Shown piece after piece: positions 17,922-27,482 of a DNA stretch of 64,000 bases; positions within the stretch are counted from its first letter, which is position 1, and the number at the start of each line of letters is the position of its first letter. Below the pieces are notes generated by a model. That model searched no databases and was not told where the DNA came from. It was given only the letters and a program-made list of their open reading frames with translations. The DNA is from an uncultured Aquimarina sp. (lineage in GTDB: Bacteria > Bacteroidota > Bacteroidia > Flavobacteriales > Flavobacteriaceae), in the NCBI GenBank assembly GCA_947503135.1, contig CANNCQ010000011.1, positions 1 to 64,000 of the forward strand, read 5' to 3'. A program made the position numbers and the translations under genes.

Positions 17922-20318
17922 CTAACTAATTGTTTTTTCATTATAAAGCTGAAGTAAGTTCATAGTAGCCGTAATTAGCTTTTTAGTTTCTTTTAATAAT
18001 CCAAAATAAAGCGCTGTGTTTTTAGGGCTACTATCCTCTGTTCTGGTCCTTTCTATTTGTTTGTTTATTTTTTCATTTACACTGTTAAATAAACTTTGTT
18101 GCTCATTTAAAATACTGTTAACGCCGCTAAAGTCAACATTACTATAAGCTTTGGCTATTCTAAAATATAAATCGGTTAATTGTTCCTCTATATTTTTTAA
18201 ATCCTTTATTTCGTTGAATTTAAGTTTTTTATGATTATTGTTCACATGTTTATGGCTTGATTTAGCCATGTATTCTAAAGATTGAGTCATGTCCTGTAAA
18301 TAACCTAAAATAGAGATATAAAAATTACTAGCTCCGACACTAGTAGAATCATCTAGATTTTTAATAAAATAAAATATATTTTCTCTCAAATCATCTACTT
18401 CTGCCTCAAGTTTGGCTATTCCTTTTCTACCTTTTTTGAGTGCGGCTAAATCATATTTAGCTAATCCTTCAGTATTACATTTGTATATTTTACTTCCTCT
18501 ATTAACAAATGATTTAATATTATTAGCACTTTCTTGAATTACCCCTTGTATAGAGCTACTTTCTGAAGCCTTAAGGATGTCTTCTTCTTTTTCAGCTTTG
18601 ACCTTTTTACGATAACTTAGTGTATTACGAATAAGTAATACTACTGCACTAATTAACAATATTGCAATCATTACTGGTCCTCCAAATTTCATTAATAAGG
18701 CCACTAATCCTGATGCCAAAAATGCACTAAATGCAGTAAAGAACCAGCCTCCTATTACATTTAAAACACCTGCAACTCTATAAACAGCACTTTCTGTTCC
18801 CCATGCTCTATCTGCTAACGAAGTACCCATAGCTACCATAAAAGTTACATAGGTAGTTGATAACGGTAGTTTCATTGATGTTGCTACAGATATTAAAATA
18901 CCTGCAACTACTAAATTCGTAGCAGCACGAACCATATCAAAGGCAGGAACTTCAGACAATTGCTTTTTAGGGAATTCCGCCATCTCCTTTTTCTGATACC
19001 TACTCTCTATAAATTTCTTTGTAGATTCTGGTAACAAGGCATTTATATTATCATTTGCTAAAACGGTAAGTCTTACTATTCCTCTTGACAAAAAATTAGG
19101 ATTAAATCGCTCTTGAGCAGAACCTTCTCTAGATAAATTTATTTCAGTTTCAGCTACATATCGTGCTTTTTTTGAAAACCATAAAGTCAATACCATTATA
19201 GCACCCGAAATAAACAATAACAAAGTTGGAGTTTCGGATTTTGAAGATAGTGATAACATTGAAAATTCTGACGCTGGGATACCCGATTTTGACCATTCAC
19301 TATACGATTCCCAACCAGCAATAGGCACTCCAATAAAATTCACCAAATCGTTGCCCGAAAAAGCTAAGGCCAAGCCAAAGGTTCCTAATACAATAACTAG
19401 TTTGTATATATTTAAATTAAAAAACTGTATTAACATATAGGATAATAAGGACCAAATCACAAAACCTATACTTACAATTGCCAAGACGTTAGTTTCTAAA
19501 AGCCCTCGTAATGTAATACCTATAGTTCCAGCAACAGGGTCTATTTTATATAAGTCTTTTTTAGCTATTGCCAGTTCTTTTATAGAAGCATAACCACTTC
19601 CAAAATACTCATTGGACCATGCTAACATATTGTCTACACCTCCGTTGTACAATACATCAATAACTTCTTTAGCATAGTTAGTTCCTTTAATTCCTTTCAT
19701 AAAGATAAAGTACAGTAATGCCGTAATTGCAATACCTCCAAACAAAGCCCCTACCCATTTAGCTTTTTTATCAAAATTAAAGGATAGTAATAATCGAGTT
19801 ATAAATTGAACAAATGCACCTATTGAAAATGCTATTACCACCGAAAGCAATATTCCGGATATTATTTTAGTTGCTGTTTTAGTATTGATATAATTAGTGA
19901 TGTCTGAGAAAGAAAGACTACTGTCTGCACTAATTTTTATAAATGCTACACTAACTGCAGCCCCGAGTAAGTTAAACACAATGGACACCGTGGTAGATGT
20001 TGGAAGACCAATGGTGTTAAAAAAATCAAGCAATAATATATCTGTAATCATTACTGCCATAAAAATGATCATTATTTCATCAAAAAAGAATTCCCCGGGG
20101 TTAAAAATACCTTTCCTAGCAACTTCCATTAACCCACTGGAAAAAATAGCTCCTGCCGCAATACCAACGCTAGCAACTATCATAATTGTTTTAAATGATA
20201 CTGCTTTTGATCCTATTGCAGAATTTAAAAAATTAACTGCATCATTACTTACTCCAACTACCAAATCTGCAATTGCTAATAATCCTAAAGCAACAACCAT
20301 TAATAAATATATATCCAT
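17922..20318 (-). CDS. PiT-family inorganic phosphate transporter with C-terminal PhoU-like region
   Basis: 798 residues. Two PHO4 halves are seen: an N-terminal one with GVSNDAVNFLNSAIGSKAVSFKT and TIGLPTSTTVSIVFNLLGAA, and a later one with LAFSGNDLVNFIGVPIAGWE and MKLPLSTTYVTFMVAMGTSL. At least ten membrane helices are visible to about residue 580. The last 200 residues are soluble and helical (DDLRENIFYFIKNLDD, ILGYLQDMTQSLEYMAKSSH), like a PhoU/DUF47 domain fused to the carrier. It imports phosphate using a cation gradient. The nearby PhoB-like regulator makes phosphate-dependent control plausible. Confidence 0.93.
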   Translation of the reverse strand: MDIYLLMVVALGLLAIADLVVGVSNDAVNFLNSAIGSKAVSFKTIMIVASVGIAAGAIFSSGLMEVARKGIFNPGEFFFDEIMIIFMAVMITDILLLDFFNTIGLPTSTTVSIVFNLLGAAVSVAFIKISADSSLSFSDITNYINTKTATKIISGILLSVVIAFSIGAFVQFITRLLLSFNFDKKAKWVGALFGGIAITALLYFIFMKGIKGTNYAKEVIDVLYNGGVDNMLAWSNEYFGSGYASIKELAIAKKDLYKIDPVAGTIGITLRGLLETNVLAIVSIGFVIWSLLSYMLIQFFNLNIYKLVIVLGTFGLALAFSGNDLVNFIGVPIAGWESYSEWSKSGIPASEFSMLSLSSKSETPTLLLFISGAIMVLTLWFSKKARYVAETEINLSREGSAQERFNPNFLSRGIVRLTVLANDNINALLPESTKKFIESRYQKKEMAEFPKKQLSEVPAFDMVRAATNLVVAGILISVATSMKLPLSTTYVTFMVAMGTSLADRAWGTESAVYRVAGVLNVIGGWFFTAFSAFLASGLVALLMKFGGPVMIAILLISAVVLLIRNTLSYRKKVKAEKEEDILKASESSSIQGVIQESANNIKSFVNRGSKIYKCNTEGLAKYDLAALKKGRKGIAKLEAEVDDLRENIFYFIKNLDDSTSVGASNFYISILGYLQDMTQSLEYMAKSSHKHVNNNHKKLKFNEIKDLKNIEEQLTDLYFRIAKAYSNVDFSGVNSILNEQQSLFNSVNEKINKQIERTRTEDSSPKNTALYFGLLKETKKLITATMNLLQLYNEKTIS

Positions 20319-20474
20319 TTTATAGGTATTCGTTATTTTGCAAATATATTATTTTAAAGTACTCCTCTAAAGTTAATTTTCAGTTATCAATTGGCTTACT
20401 TAAGGTCTTTTACAATTTTCAGATTTTAACAGGTATTTAATGCAATTTAGACTGTAAAAACTCTACTTAAATAT

Positions 20475-20482
20475 TACTTTTG
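20475..20482 (+). promoter_or_regulatory. TACTTTTG promoter box
   Basis: Matches TAnnTTTG and lies 17 bases before the start codon at 20,500. Confidence 0.4.
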
Positions 20483-20499
20483 CATCTTAAATCATATTT

Positions 20500-20958
20500 A
20501 TGATTAAAGAATTTTTATTTAGTTTTTTTTTAAGTCTATCTCCTTTTGGCGAAGCAAAGGTTGGAATTCCCTATGGTTTGCTTAATGGCCTCAATATATA
20601 CGCTGTTTTTGTGGTTTGTTTTATTGCAAACGTACTTGTGTTTCCTATAATGATGTTTTTTCTCGAAAAAATGAATCGTTCTTTTTTACGCTGGCCTTGG
20701 TATAAAAAATCAGCTGTATTTGTAGCTAGAAGGGCAAAAAACGGTTCGGGTAACAAAATACAGAAATATGGTTTTTGGGGTCTTATGGTGTTTGTCATGA
20801 TTCCGTTACCAGGTACAGGAGTTTATGCTGGTAGCATTGCAACTTACTTATTTAAGATAGAAAAATCTAAAGCCTTTACAGCTAATGTTATCGGAATTTT
20901 CTTTTCATCTTTAATCGTTTGGGGCACAACTTGCTTATCAATGAATAGTTTTGGTTAG
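20500..20958 (+). CDS. Small multidrug-export family membrane protein (COG2426 type)
   Basis: 152 residues with four likely membrane helices. LSPFGEAKVGIPYGLLNGLN near the N-terminus and GFWGLMVFVMIPLPGTGVYAGSIATYLF in the middle are the two conserved blocks of this family. Its transport role is assigned by homology only and is weakly established. It has its own promoter box and a terminator directly after it. Confidence 0.82.
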   Translation: MIKEFLFSFFLSLSPFGEAKVGIPYGLLNGLNIYAVFVVCFIANVLVFPIMMFFLEKMNRSFLRWPWYKKSAVFVARRAKNGSGNKIQKYGFWGLMVFVMIPLPGTGVYAGSIATYLFKIEKSKAFTANVIGIFFSSLIVWGTTCLSMNSFG

Positions 20959-20983
20959 ATTATCTAAATCCTAAGAAAAAATG

Positions 20984-21020
20984 CTGTCTGAAAAGCAGTT
21001 TAGGCAGTTTTTTTTTTCAT
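20984..21020 (+). terminator. Terminator of the small membrane protein gene
   Basis: CTGTCT (20,984-20,989) pairs with AGGCAG (21,002-21,007) with one G-U pair, followed directly by nine T. Confidence 0.7.
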
Positions 21021-21099
21021 TCATTTTTGGATTGTGGATTTCTTTTTTAGTGGGAGAGGTGAAGAAAAAGTATTGGACAAAAGAGTTCTGTCTAAGCCT

Positions 21100-21393
21100 A
21101 CTTTACTTTTTTAAGGTTGCGAGCCTGTCATTAATCCAATTTTGTTTCTACTTCCTTGATTTTTCTTAAGATAAAGAGTTGAAGTTCATATTTTGTTTAT
21201 TTTTTTCTAAAATAGCTTCCGCATCCCAGCATCTTTGCTCACAATGAGCAATGCCTTTTTCACTTAAGAACTTCTGTTCGACTTGGATTTTTAAGCGTAT
21301 TAAATTTTGGTTTCGTCCCACAATTTTGTTTTCTTTAGTTTTGTAGCATCTTGATCTTAAAGACGGGACGGTATAAATCTCAATGTAATTCAA
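21100..21393 (-). pseudogene. C-terminal fragment of an IS1182-type transposase
   Basis: The open 75 codons read like the end of an IS1182 transposase: LRSRCYKTKENKIVGRNQNL, then EKGIAHCEQRCWDAEAILEK and NKQNMNF. After the stop, another frame continues with KEVETKLD and ARNLKKVK, matching the usual KVEIE...AHNLKK ending. Only about 100 codons of roughly 500 remain, and no end repeats were found. The rest of 20,959-21,514 holds no gene that I can support. Confidence 0.72.
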
Positions 21394-21514
21394 ACAACGT
21401 ATAACTCAATACATCGACTAGTGTAATACAAAATGATTACATTCAGTGCTCAATTATTTAACATTCCTATGAACGGAAATAAATTTTTGAAAAATAAATA
21501 TAAAAAAGTGTAGC

Positions 21515-22570
21515 TTAATTTTCCTTATTCTCGCTTAAACTATTCCATCCTTGTGCGGTTATTTTAGCCTTGGTGTTACCTCTCGTAATTAAGTGAACAC
21601 CTTCTTTCTCAGGTACGATATGCCCAATAATACTCAAACTTGGGTTTGCTTTTATTTTAGGAAAGTCTTCCTGCTTTACCGTAAACAGCAATTCATAATC
21701 TTCTCCACCATTTAAAGCAATAGTAGTACTGTCCATATTGAATTCCTCACAAGTTGAAATAACAGTAGGGTCTAAAGGGATTTTATCTTCGTAAATTGTT
21801 GCTCCTACATTTGATGCTTTACATATATGTAATAACTCCGACGAAAGCCCGTCACTTACATCAATCATGCTTGTAGGTTTTACAGCTAACTCTTTTAGCA
21901 ATAAAGGAATATCCTTACGAGCTTCTGGCTTTAGTTGGCGTTCTACTATATAGCTATATGGTGATAAATCAGGTTGAGATTGTGGATTTACTTCAAAAAC
22001 CTTTTTTTCTCTTTCTAGAACCTGTAGCCCTAAGTAAGCAGCTCCAATATCCCCCGATAAAACAATTAAATCATTGTCTTTAGCTCCGTCTCTATAAACT
22101 ATATCTTCCTTTTTAGCATGACCTAGAGCTGTAATACTAATTAAAAGCCCTTTGTTAGAAGAAGTGGTGTCACCACCAACAACATCTATATTATAGATTT
22201 TTGCAGCCATTTCAATACCCGCATATAAATCTTCTAAAGCCTCAAGAGGGAATCGATTACTAACTGCAATAGAAACTGTAATTTGTTTAGGTACAGCATT
22301 CATTGCATATACATCCGATAAATTTACCATTACAGATTTATATCCTAAATGCTTTAAAGGCATATATGCTAAATCAAAATGAACACCCTCAACTAGTAAA
22401 TCTGTAGTAATTACACATTCATCTTCAAAACTTACTACTGCTGCATCATCACCAATACTTTTTAAAGTACTTGTATGTTTTACATCAAAGTTTTTGGTTA
22501 AGTGATCTATTAAACCAAATTCTCCTAAATCGTTAAGGTTGGTACGTGCCGGATTTTTATCTTCTATCAT
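21515..22570 (-). CDS. thiL: Thiamine-monophosphate kinase
   Basis: Phosphorylates thiamine phosphate to thiamine diphosphate with ATP. 351 residues with the AIR-synthase-like fold: GEFGLIDHL, SIGDDAAVV, TTDLLVEGVHFD, NLSDVYAMNAVPKQ, VVGGDTTSS, MIDVSDGLSSEL and NGGEDYELLFTV are all hallmark ThiL blocks. The other thiamine genes are not in the window. It follows the DUF2062 gene by 41 bases on the same strand. Confidence 0.95.
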   Translation of the reverse strand: MIEDKNPARTNLNDLGEFGLIDHLTKNFDVKHTSTLKSIGDDAAVVSFEDECVITTDLLVEGVHFDLAYMPLKHLGYKSVMVNLSDVYAMNAVPKQITVSIAVSNRFPLEALEDLYAGIEMAAKIYNIDVVGGDTTSSNKGLLISITALGHAKKEDIVYRDGAKDNDLIVLSGDIGAAYLGLQVLEREKKVFEVNPQSQPDLSPYSYIVERQLKPEARKDIPLLLKELAVKPTSMIDVSDGLSSELLHICKASNVGATIYEDKIPLDPTVISTCEEFNMDSTTIALNGGEDYELLFTVKQEDFPKIKANPSLSIIGHIVPEKEGVHLITRGNTKAKITAQGWNSLSENKEN

Positions 22571-22611
22571 AATGCAAAAATACAGTTTTAAGCTGTTTTA
22601 CATTATAAAAT

Positions 22612-23082
22612 TTAATCCAAACATCGTTTTGTTTTAGGTAATGAAAATCCTATTAAATTTTTAACAAAATAAAAGAATGGAATAGACAATGGTATCACAA
22701 GCAATACCCATCCAACAATTGCATAAATTAATTGACTAAAGAAGAAAGAAATTATTGACATCCAGTCCATGCTAAAGACTTGCTTAACCATTTCTAGAGT
22801 TAATGTATTACCCGAGTTATTTAAAACATAACTCCCAAAATCAGTTAAAGGGACAAAAACTAAAAATCGTAATGGTTCTAAGCTATAAGTAATTAAAATT
22901 AATAAGGGTATATTTAATTTTTTACGCACTCCAATTGCTGTTACAACAATAGTAGTGAGTCCAAAAACAGGAAAAGTAGTTGATAATAAAGCTATCGTTA
23001 AACTAGTCGCAAGCTCACAAGAGGTTAATCCCTTATGTAATGCATTTGAAAAATGCCCCTTTATTATGCCTACTAATTTCAT
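22612..23082 (-). CDS. DUF2062 membrane protein
   Basis: 156 residues with three or four membrane helices. HKGLTSCELATSLTIALLSTTFPVFGLTT and the later NIPLLILITYSLEPL match the DUF2062 pattern (a G..P-rich hydrophobic domain sometimes attached to glycosyltransferases). It has no enzymatic motif and its role is unknown. It sits in a minus-strand run with rnhA and purN upstream and thiL downstream. Confidence 0.78.
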   Translation of the reverse strand: MKLVGIIKGHFSNALHKGLTSCELATSLTIALLSTTFPVFGLTTIVVTAIGVRKKLNIPLLILITYSLEPLRFLVFVPLTDFGSYVLNNSGNTLTLEMVKQVFSMDWMSIISFFFSQLIYAIVGWVLLVIPLSIPFFYFVKNLIGFSLPKTKRCLD

Positions 23083-23150
23083 ACTATTGCTTTACTAAAA
23101 GCTTGGTCGAAATAGTAATGCCAAAATTTCATTATAAAGTTTTACTAATA

Positions 23151-23786
23151 CTATTTTCTACCAAAATCAGCGGGAATTTCACCCCATGCTTTGGTTTCCC
23201 ATTTTATTATTTTAGTTTGATAAGTATTGGATTTCAACCAATTCTCGGCTCTTACAACCAAGTCCATAACATCTTTATTTTTTGAATTGGGGTTAAGTTT
23301 GGTTTTGCATTTTTTTTGACGTACCCAGCTCATTGCTATTTTAGAATCGGTATACAAAAATCGATCGCTATTGTTTTTTTTTAAATAAGCTAAACCATGT
23401 ACCAAAGCTAAAAACTCGCCTATATTATTAGTGCCCTGTGCAAAAGGACCTTGATGAAATAACTGCTTTTTAGTTTGCGTGATTACTCCCCTATATTCCA
23501 TTTTACCGGGGTTTCCGCTACTCGCAGCATCAACGGCTATGGAATACAAGTTTGGTTCTCCTATTTTATTTAATTCGGCTTGTGATAATTTTGGTTTGCT
23601 AGTGTTTTTACCAATGTAATCAGCATAATTTCCATCAAAAGCTTTAACTGCGGCCGATTTATTTTCGAAAGATTTATACTGTGCTTGGGGATAATTTAAA
23701 ATAGCCGCTTTACAGGTTTTCCAATTTTCAAAAATTCCTACTTCATGCCCTTTCCATACGACATAAAATTTTTGTTTTTTTTTCAT
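23151..23786 (-). CDS. rnhA: Ribonuclease HI with N-terminal viroplasmin-like domain
   Basis: 211 residues. Residues 5-48 are a caulimovirus viroplasmin-like module (KFYVVWKGHEVGIFENWKTC), which in RNase H1 enzymes binds RNA/DNA hybrids. The catalytic domain follows, with AVDAASSGNPGKMEYRGV (first Asp), TNNIGEFLALVHGLAYL (Glu), FLYTDSKIAMSWV (Asp) and the late Asp. It degrades RNA in RNA/DNA hybrids. It is 29 bases after purN on the same strand. Confidence 0.92.
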   Translation of the reverse strand: MKKKQKFYVVWKGHEVGIFENWKTCKAAILNYPQAQYKSFENKSAAVKAFDGNYADYIGKNTSKPKLSQAELNKIGEPNLYSIAVDAASSGNPGKMEYRGVITQTKKQLFHQGPFAQGTNNIGEFLALVHGLAYLKKNNSDRFLYTDSKIAMSWVRQKKCKTKLNPNSKNKDVMDLVVRAENWLKSNTYQTKIIKWETKAWGEIPADFGRK

Positions 23787-23815
23787 TCAATAAACCGTTA
23801 AAATAGAGCCTTAAA

Positions 23816-24382
23816 TTATGAAAATAACAATTTTTCAATAACTTCAGGAAAATGCTTTTGTTCTAATTTGTGAATTTTAGATGCAACATCCTCAGGAGTA
23901 TCGGTTTCTGATAAAGCTGTTTTTTGTTGAAAAATAATTCCTCCCTCATCATAATGCTCATTAACATAATGAATCGTTATTCCAGAAAAAGGCTCTTTGT
24001 TTTTTACAACAGCCTTGTGTACATTCATACCATACATGCCTTTCCCTCCGTAATTAGGTAATAAAGCAGGATGTACATTTATTATTTTATTAGGATACTC
24101 CGCTATTATATTTTCAGGAAATTTCCATAAAAAACCTGCCAAAACTATTATATCAGGATTAGCATCATTGATAATATGCAGTACATCATTATTTTTGTAT
24201 AAAGATTCTCTGTCAAAATGCAACGCTTTTACATTGTTGTTAATCGCTCTCTCTAATACTTTAGCACCTGCCTTATTTGAAAACACATGGGTTACTTCAG
24301 CCTTTTTATTTTTTTTAAAATATTTAATTATATTTTCGGCATTGGAACCATTACCCGATGCAAAAATTAATATTCTTTTCAT
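23816..24382 (-). CDS. purN: Phosphoribosylglycinamide formyltransferase
   Basis: Transfers the formyl group of 10-formyl-tetrahydrofolate to GAR in purine synthesis. 188 residues: ILIFASGNGSNAENIIKYF at the start, IIVLAGFLWKFP, the catalytic NVHPALLPNYGGKGMYG (Asn and His), then SGITIHYVNEHYDEGGIIFQ with the late Asp. It is divergent from acpP. Confidence 0.95.
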   Translation of the reverse strand: MKRILIFASGNGSNAENIIKYFKKNKKAEVTHVFSNKAGAKVLERAINNNVKALHFDRESLYKNNDVLHIINDANPDIIVLAGFLWKFPENIIAEYPNKIINVHPALLPNYGGKGMYGMNVHKAVVKNKEPFSGITIHYVNEHYDEGGIIFQQKTALSETDTPEDVASKIHKLEQKHFPEVIEKLLFS

Positions 24383-24595
24383 ATTTTTTGATTTAAGACA
24401 ACATAACTTTTTAGCTACAATTCCTACAACTAAAGTATGTTTATTTTTGTATTTTCACTACATATTAAATTCTAATCTATAGAACGATTGTTAAAAAAAC
24501 CGCTTGAATCCTAGTAAAATTAAGGATAAGCAGTATTTTTTTAAAATTAAAATTCACATTTTTTTTGGTTTAGGCGGTATTAATCGAAAGTTTGT

Positions 24596-24603
24596 TATTT
24601 TTG
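24596..24603 (+). promoter_or_regulatory. TATTTTTG promoter box of the acpP operon
   Basis: A perfect TAnnTTTG match 31 bases before the acpP start. A weak hairpin with a T run (24,502-24,540) lies upstream of it. Confidence 0.5.
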
Positions 24604-24634
24604 CGATCTAAACTAAAATTTAAAATTATAAATT

Positions 24635-24868
24635 ATGTCGGACATTGCATCAAGAGTAAAAGCAATTATCGTTGACAAATTAGGTGTTGACGAAAACGAA
24701 GTTGTAACAGACGCAAGCTTCACGAACGACCTTGGAGCTGATTCATTAGACACTGTTGAACTTATCATGGAATTCGAAAAAGAATTTGATATTCAAATAC
24801 CAGACGACCAAGCAGAGAATATCGCAACTGTGGGTCAGGCAGTATCTTATATAGAAAACGCAAAATAA
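24635..24868 (+). CDS. acpP: Acyl carrier protein
   Basis: 77 residues, acidic, with the phosphopantetheine attachment site [10 protein letters not shown] (Ser in DSL). It carries growing acyl chains in fatty acid synthesis. It is followed by fabF after 21 bases, the classic pairing. Confidence 0.97.
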   Translation: MSDIASRVKAIIVDKLGVDENEVVTDASFTNDLGADSLDTVELIMEFEKEFDIQIPDDQAENIATVGQAVSYIENAK

Positions 24869-24889
24869 TAACCCTTTACGAGTAACTGT

Positions 24890-26143
24890 ATGGAGTTGAA
24901 GCGAGTAGTAGTAACAGGCCTAGGTGCATTAACACCAATAGGAAACAATATTGAGCAATATTGGGAAGGTTTAGTAAATGGTAAGAGCGGTGCAGCACCG
25001 ATTACTCATTTTAATGCTGAAAAATTTAAAACTCAATTTGCCTGTGAGGTTAAAGACTTTGACATCACACAGTACATGAATCGTAAAGAAGCAAGAAAAC
25101 TCGATAAGTTTTCTCAGTATGCTATAGTAGCGGCAGATGAAGCTATTATAGATTCTAAGCTAGACCTAGAAAACATCGACAAAACACGTGTTGGCGTAAT
25201 TTGGGGTGCTGGTATAGGAGGTATTGAGACATTTCATAACGAGGTAAGAGATTTTACAAAAGGGGATGGAACGCCACGTTTCAACCCCTTTTTTATCCCT
25301 AAAATGATTGCCGACATTGCGCCTGGTCACATTTCCATAAAACATGGGTTTATGGGACCTAACTATACTACTGTGTCTGCATGTGCATCTTCTGCAAATG
25401 CAATAATAGATGCCTTAAATTATATTCGCTTAGGTCATTGTGATGTTATTGTTACTGGTGGTAGTGAGGCAGCCGTAATACAATCAGGTGTTGGCGGATT
25501 TAATGCATTGCATGCTCTTTCTACAAACAACGAAAATGCAGCTTCGGCTTCAAAGCCTTTTGACGCTAATCGTGACGGTTTTGTATTAGGTGAAGGTGCA
25601 GGAGCTTTAATTTTAGAAGACTATGATTATGCTAAAGCTCGTGGCGCTAAAATTTATGCTGAAGTTATTGGTGGCGGACTTTCTTCCGACGCCTACCATA
25701 TGACAGCTCCACATCCAGAGGGAATAGGAGTTGTTGCAGTAATGAATAATTGTTTAAAAAATGCTGGCATAAAGCCAGAAGACGTTGATGCTATAAATAC
25801 GCACGGTACCTCTACACCATTAGGTGATGTTGCCGAGTTAAAAGCTATTGGAAAAGTTTTTGGTGACCACGCCAAAAATATTAATATCAACTCTACAAAA
25901 TCTATGACAGGTCATTTGCTAGGAGCTGCTGGTGCTATTGAAGCGATCGCTTCAGTGCTATCTATAGAGCATGGAATTATCCCTCCTACAATTAACCATA
26001 CTACACCAGATGAAAACATTGATCCGGAACTAAATTTAACATTGAATAAAGCTCAAAAACGTGATGTTAAAATTGCTATGAGTAACACTTTTGGATTTGG
26101 AGGACACAATGCTTGTGTATTGCTTAAAAAGTTAAACGAATAA
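24890..26143 (+). CDS. fabF: Beta-ketoacyl-ACP synthase II
   Basis: 417 residues. The condensing-enzyme triad is visible: Cys in TTVSACASSANAI, His in INTHGTSTPLGD and His in KSMTGHLLGAAGAIE. The end SNTFGFGGHNACVLL is typical of FabF. It elongates acyl-ACP with malonyl-ACP. It lies between acpP and rnc in one operon (gap to rnc 9 bases). Confidence 0.97.
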   Translation: MELKRVVVTGLGALTPIGNNIEQYWEGLVNGKSGAAPITHFNAEKFKTQFACEVKDFDITQYMNRKEARKLDKFSQYAIVAADEAIIDSKLDLENIDKTRVGVIWGAGIGGIETFHNEVRDFTKGDGTPRFNPFFIPKMIADIAPGHISIKHGFMGPNYTTVSACASSANAIIDALNYIRLGHCDVIVTGGSEAAVIQSGVGGFNALHALSTNNENAASASKPFDANRDGFVLGEGAGALILEDYDYAKARGAKIYAEVIGGGLSSDAYHMTAPHPEGIGVVAVMNNCLKNAGIKPEDVDAINTHGTSTPLGDVAELKAIGKVFGDHAKNININSTKSMTGHLLGAAGAIEAIASVLSIEHGIIPPTINHTTPDENIDPELNLTLNKAQKRDVKIAMSNTFGFGGHNACVLLKKLNE

Positions 26144-26152
26144 ACGCTTATT

Positions 26153-26890
26153 ATGGGCTTTATTCAAAATATTTTCAATTCTCGATCTAATTCTAAGGTC
26201 GGGAATTTTTCTTTTTTCTTGCAGGATGTCATTGGTTTTAAACCAAAGCATCTAAAATTTTATGAAGTTGCTTTTACACATCGATCTTTAGGAAAAAAAG
26301 ATGCTAAAGGAAATGCCAAAAACTACGAACGTTTAGAGTTTTTAGGAGACTCAATGCTTAGTAGCATTATTGCTGCTTACTTATTTAAAGAGGTACCCTC
26401 TGGTAATGAAGGTTATTTAACTAAAATGCGTTCTAAGGTAGTTAGCCGAAAGCACTTAAATGAACTTGGAAAAGATCTTAACCTAATAAGCCAATTAAAA
26501 ACTCAAATACCTATCAATCAGTTTGGGGCAAACATACACGGTAATTTATTTGAAGCTTTATTAGGCGCCATTTACTTAGATCGTGGCTATGACTATTGTG
26601 AAAAATTTGTTTTTTCAGCCGTAATCGATCCTTATGTAGATATAGAAAACTTAGAAGGACAGGTAATTAGCTACAAGAGCTTACTAATTGAATGGTTTCA
26701 AAAAAAGAAGCATAAATTCAATTACGAAATTTATGATGATACAGGAAATGAAGAATTACGTCATTTCGCAGTAAAGCTTTGGGTAAATGGTAAAGTAATA
26801 GCTAAAGCACGTGCTACATCTAAGAAAAAAGCTGAAGAGAAAGTCTCAAAACGTGCTTATTTTGCATTTCAGAAAAAAATAGAGGAATAA
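26153..26890 (+). CDS. rnc: Ribonuclease III
   Basis: 245 residues. The catalytic signature ERLEFLGDSMLSSIIAAYLF, the second acidic site GNLFEALLGAIYLD and a C-terminal double-stranded RNA-binding domain (about 175-243, SYKSLLIEWFQKKK...AKARATSKKKAEEKVSKRAY) are all present. It processes rRNA and structured RNAs. Confidence 0.95.
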   Translation: MGFIQNIFNSRSNSKVGNFSFFLQDVIGFKPKHLKFYEVAFTHRSLGKKDAKGNAKNYERLEFLGDSMLSSIIAAYLFKEVPSGNEGYLTKMRSKVVSRKHLNELGKDLNLISQLKTQIPINQFGANIHGNLFEALLGAIYLDRGYDYCEKFVFSAVIDPYVDIENLEGQVISYKSLLIEWFQKKKHKFNYEIYDDTGNEELRHFAVKLWVNGKVIAKARATSKKKAEEKVSKRAYFAFQKKIEE

Positions 26891-26990
26891 CTAAACGAAA
26901 ACGTTTTAATCAAAATATCGGAAACAATAAAATTTATTTTAAAACGATTTTCTTTGTACTTTCGTTGTGTTTATTTTAACACTGTCCTAA

Positions 26991-27482
26991 ATGGTAGCAA
27001 ATAAAATAATTCTTTCTGATTTTGATATCGAAATATTTTATTTATGTGCTATACACGCTAATATTCCATCATATAAAATGGCTTTTTTATTAAACAAACA
27101 TTTGGGATTACAGTTAAAACGAGCAACAAAAGATGTTACTGTTACCAATAAACATCAGCAACAAGAAATATACCCCAAATATGTATTTGATGATGAAGCA
27201 CATTACATCACTTATACATTAGTAAAAAACAAATGTGTGTTAAATGATATTGATGTTTCTGAGCGAATCAATTTATTCACTTCAGATCAATCTATTCAAG
27301 AAACAAAAAAATTGATCTCAGAATATAAAAGAGCAGATTATTTTTTAAAAATTGAATCAGAAAACGATACTTATGCAATGAAAATGCTAGTATCGGAAAT
27401 TTTAGAAATAAAGCAAGTAATCACCTCTTACGAAGTGGATTACAATAAGATAAAGAAAAAAACTAATCTAATATTTGAATAA
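26991..27482 (+). CDS. IPExxxVDY family protein
   Basis: 163 residues with no recognised catalytic motif. The C-terminal segment VITSYEVDYNKIKKK carries the EVDY end of the family motif, though the leading IPE is altered to ITS. This family is nearly confined to Bacteroidota and is found between rnc and pyk, exactly as here. It overlaps pyk by one base (TAATG), so translation is probably coupled. The function is unknown. Confidence 0.82.
   Translation: MVANKIILSDFDIEIFYLCAIHANIPSYKMAFLLNKHLGLQLKRATKDVTVTNKHQQQEIYPKYVFDDEAHYITYTLVKNKCVLNDIDVSERINLFTSDQSIQETKKLISEYKRADYFLKIESENDTYAMKMLVSEILEIKQVITSYEVDYNKIKKKTNLIFE

Noticed and set aside
20981..21169. A 62-codon plus-strand frame after the small membrane protein
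   Set aside because: It runs through a terminator T run and lies partly antisense to the IS1182 fragment. It has no convincing start or protein character.
24442..24540. A second small RNA between purN and acpP (TATTTTTG box, hairpin, T run)
   Set aside because: There is no -33 element and the hairpin is bulged. It could as well be chance or an attenuator, so it is only mentioned under the acpP promoter.
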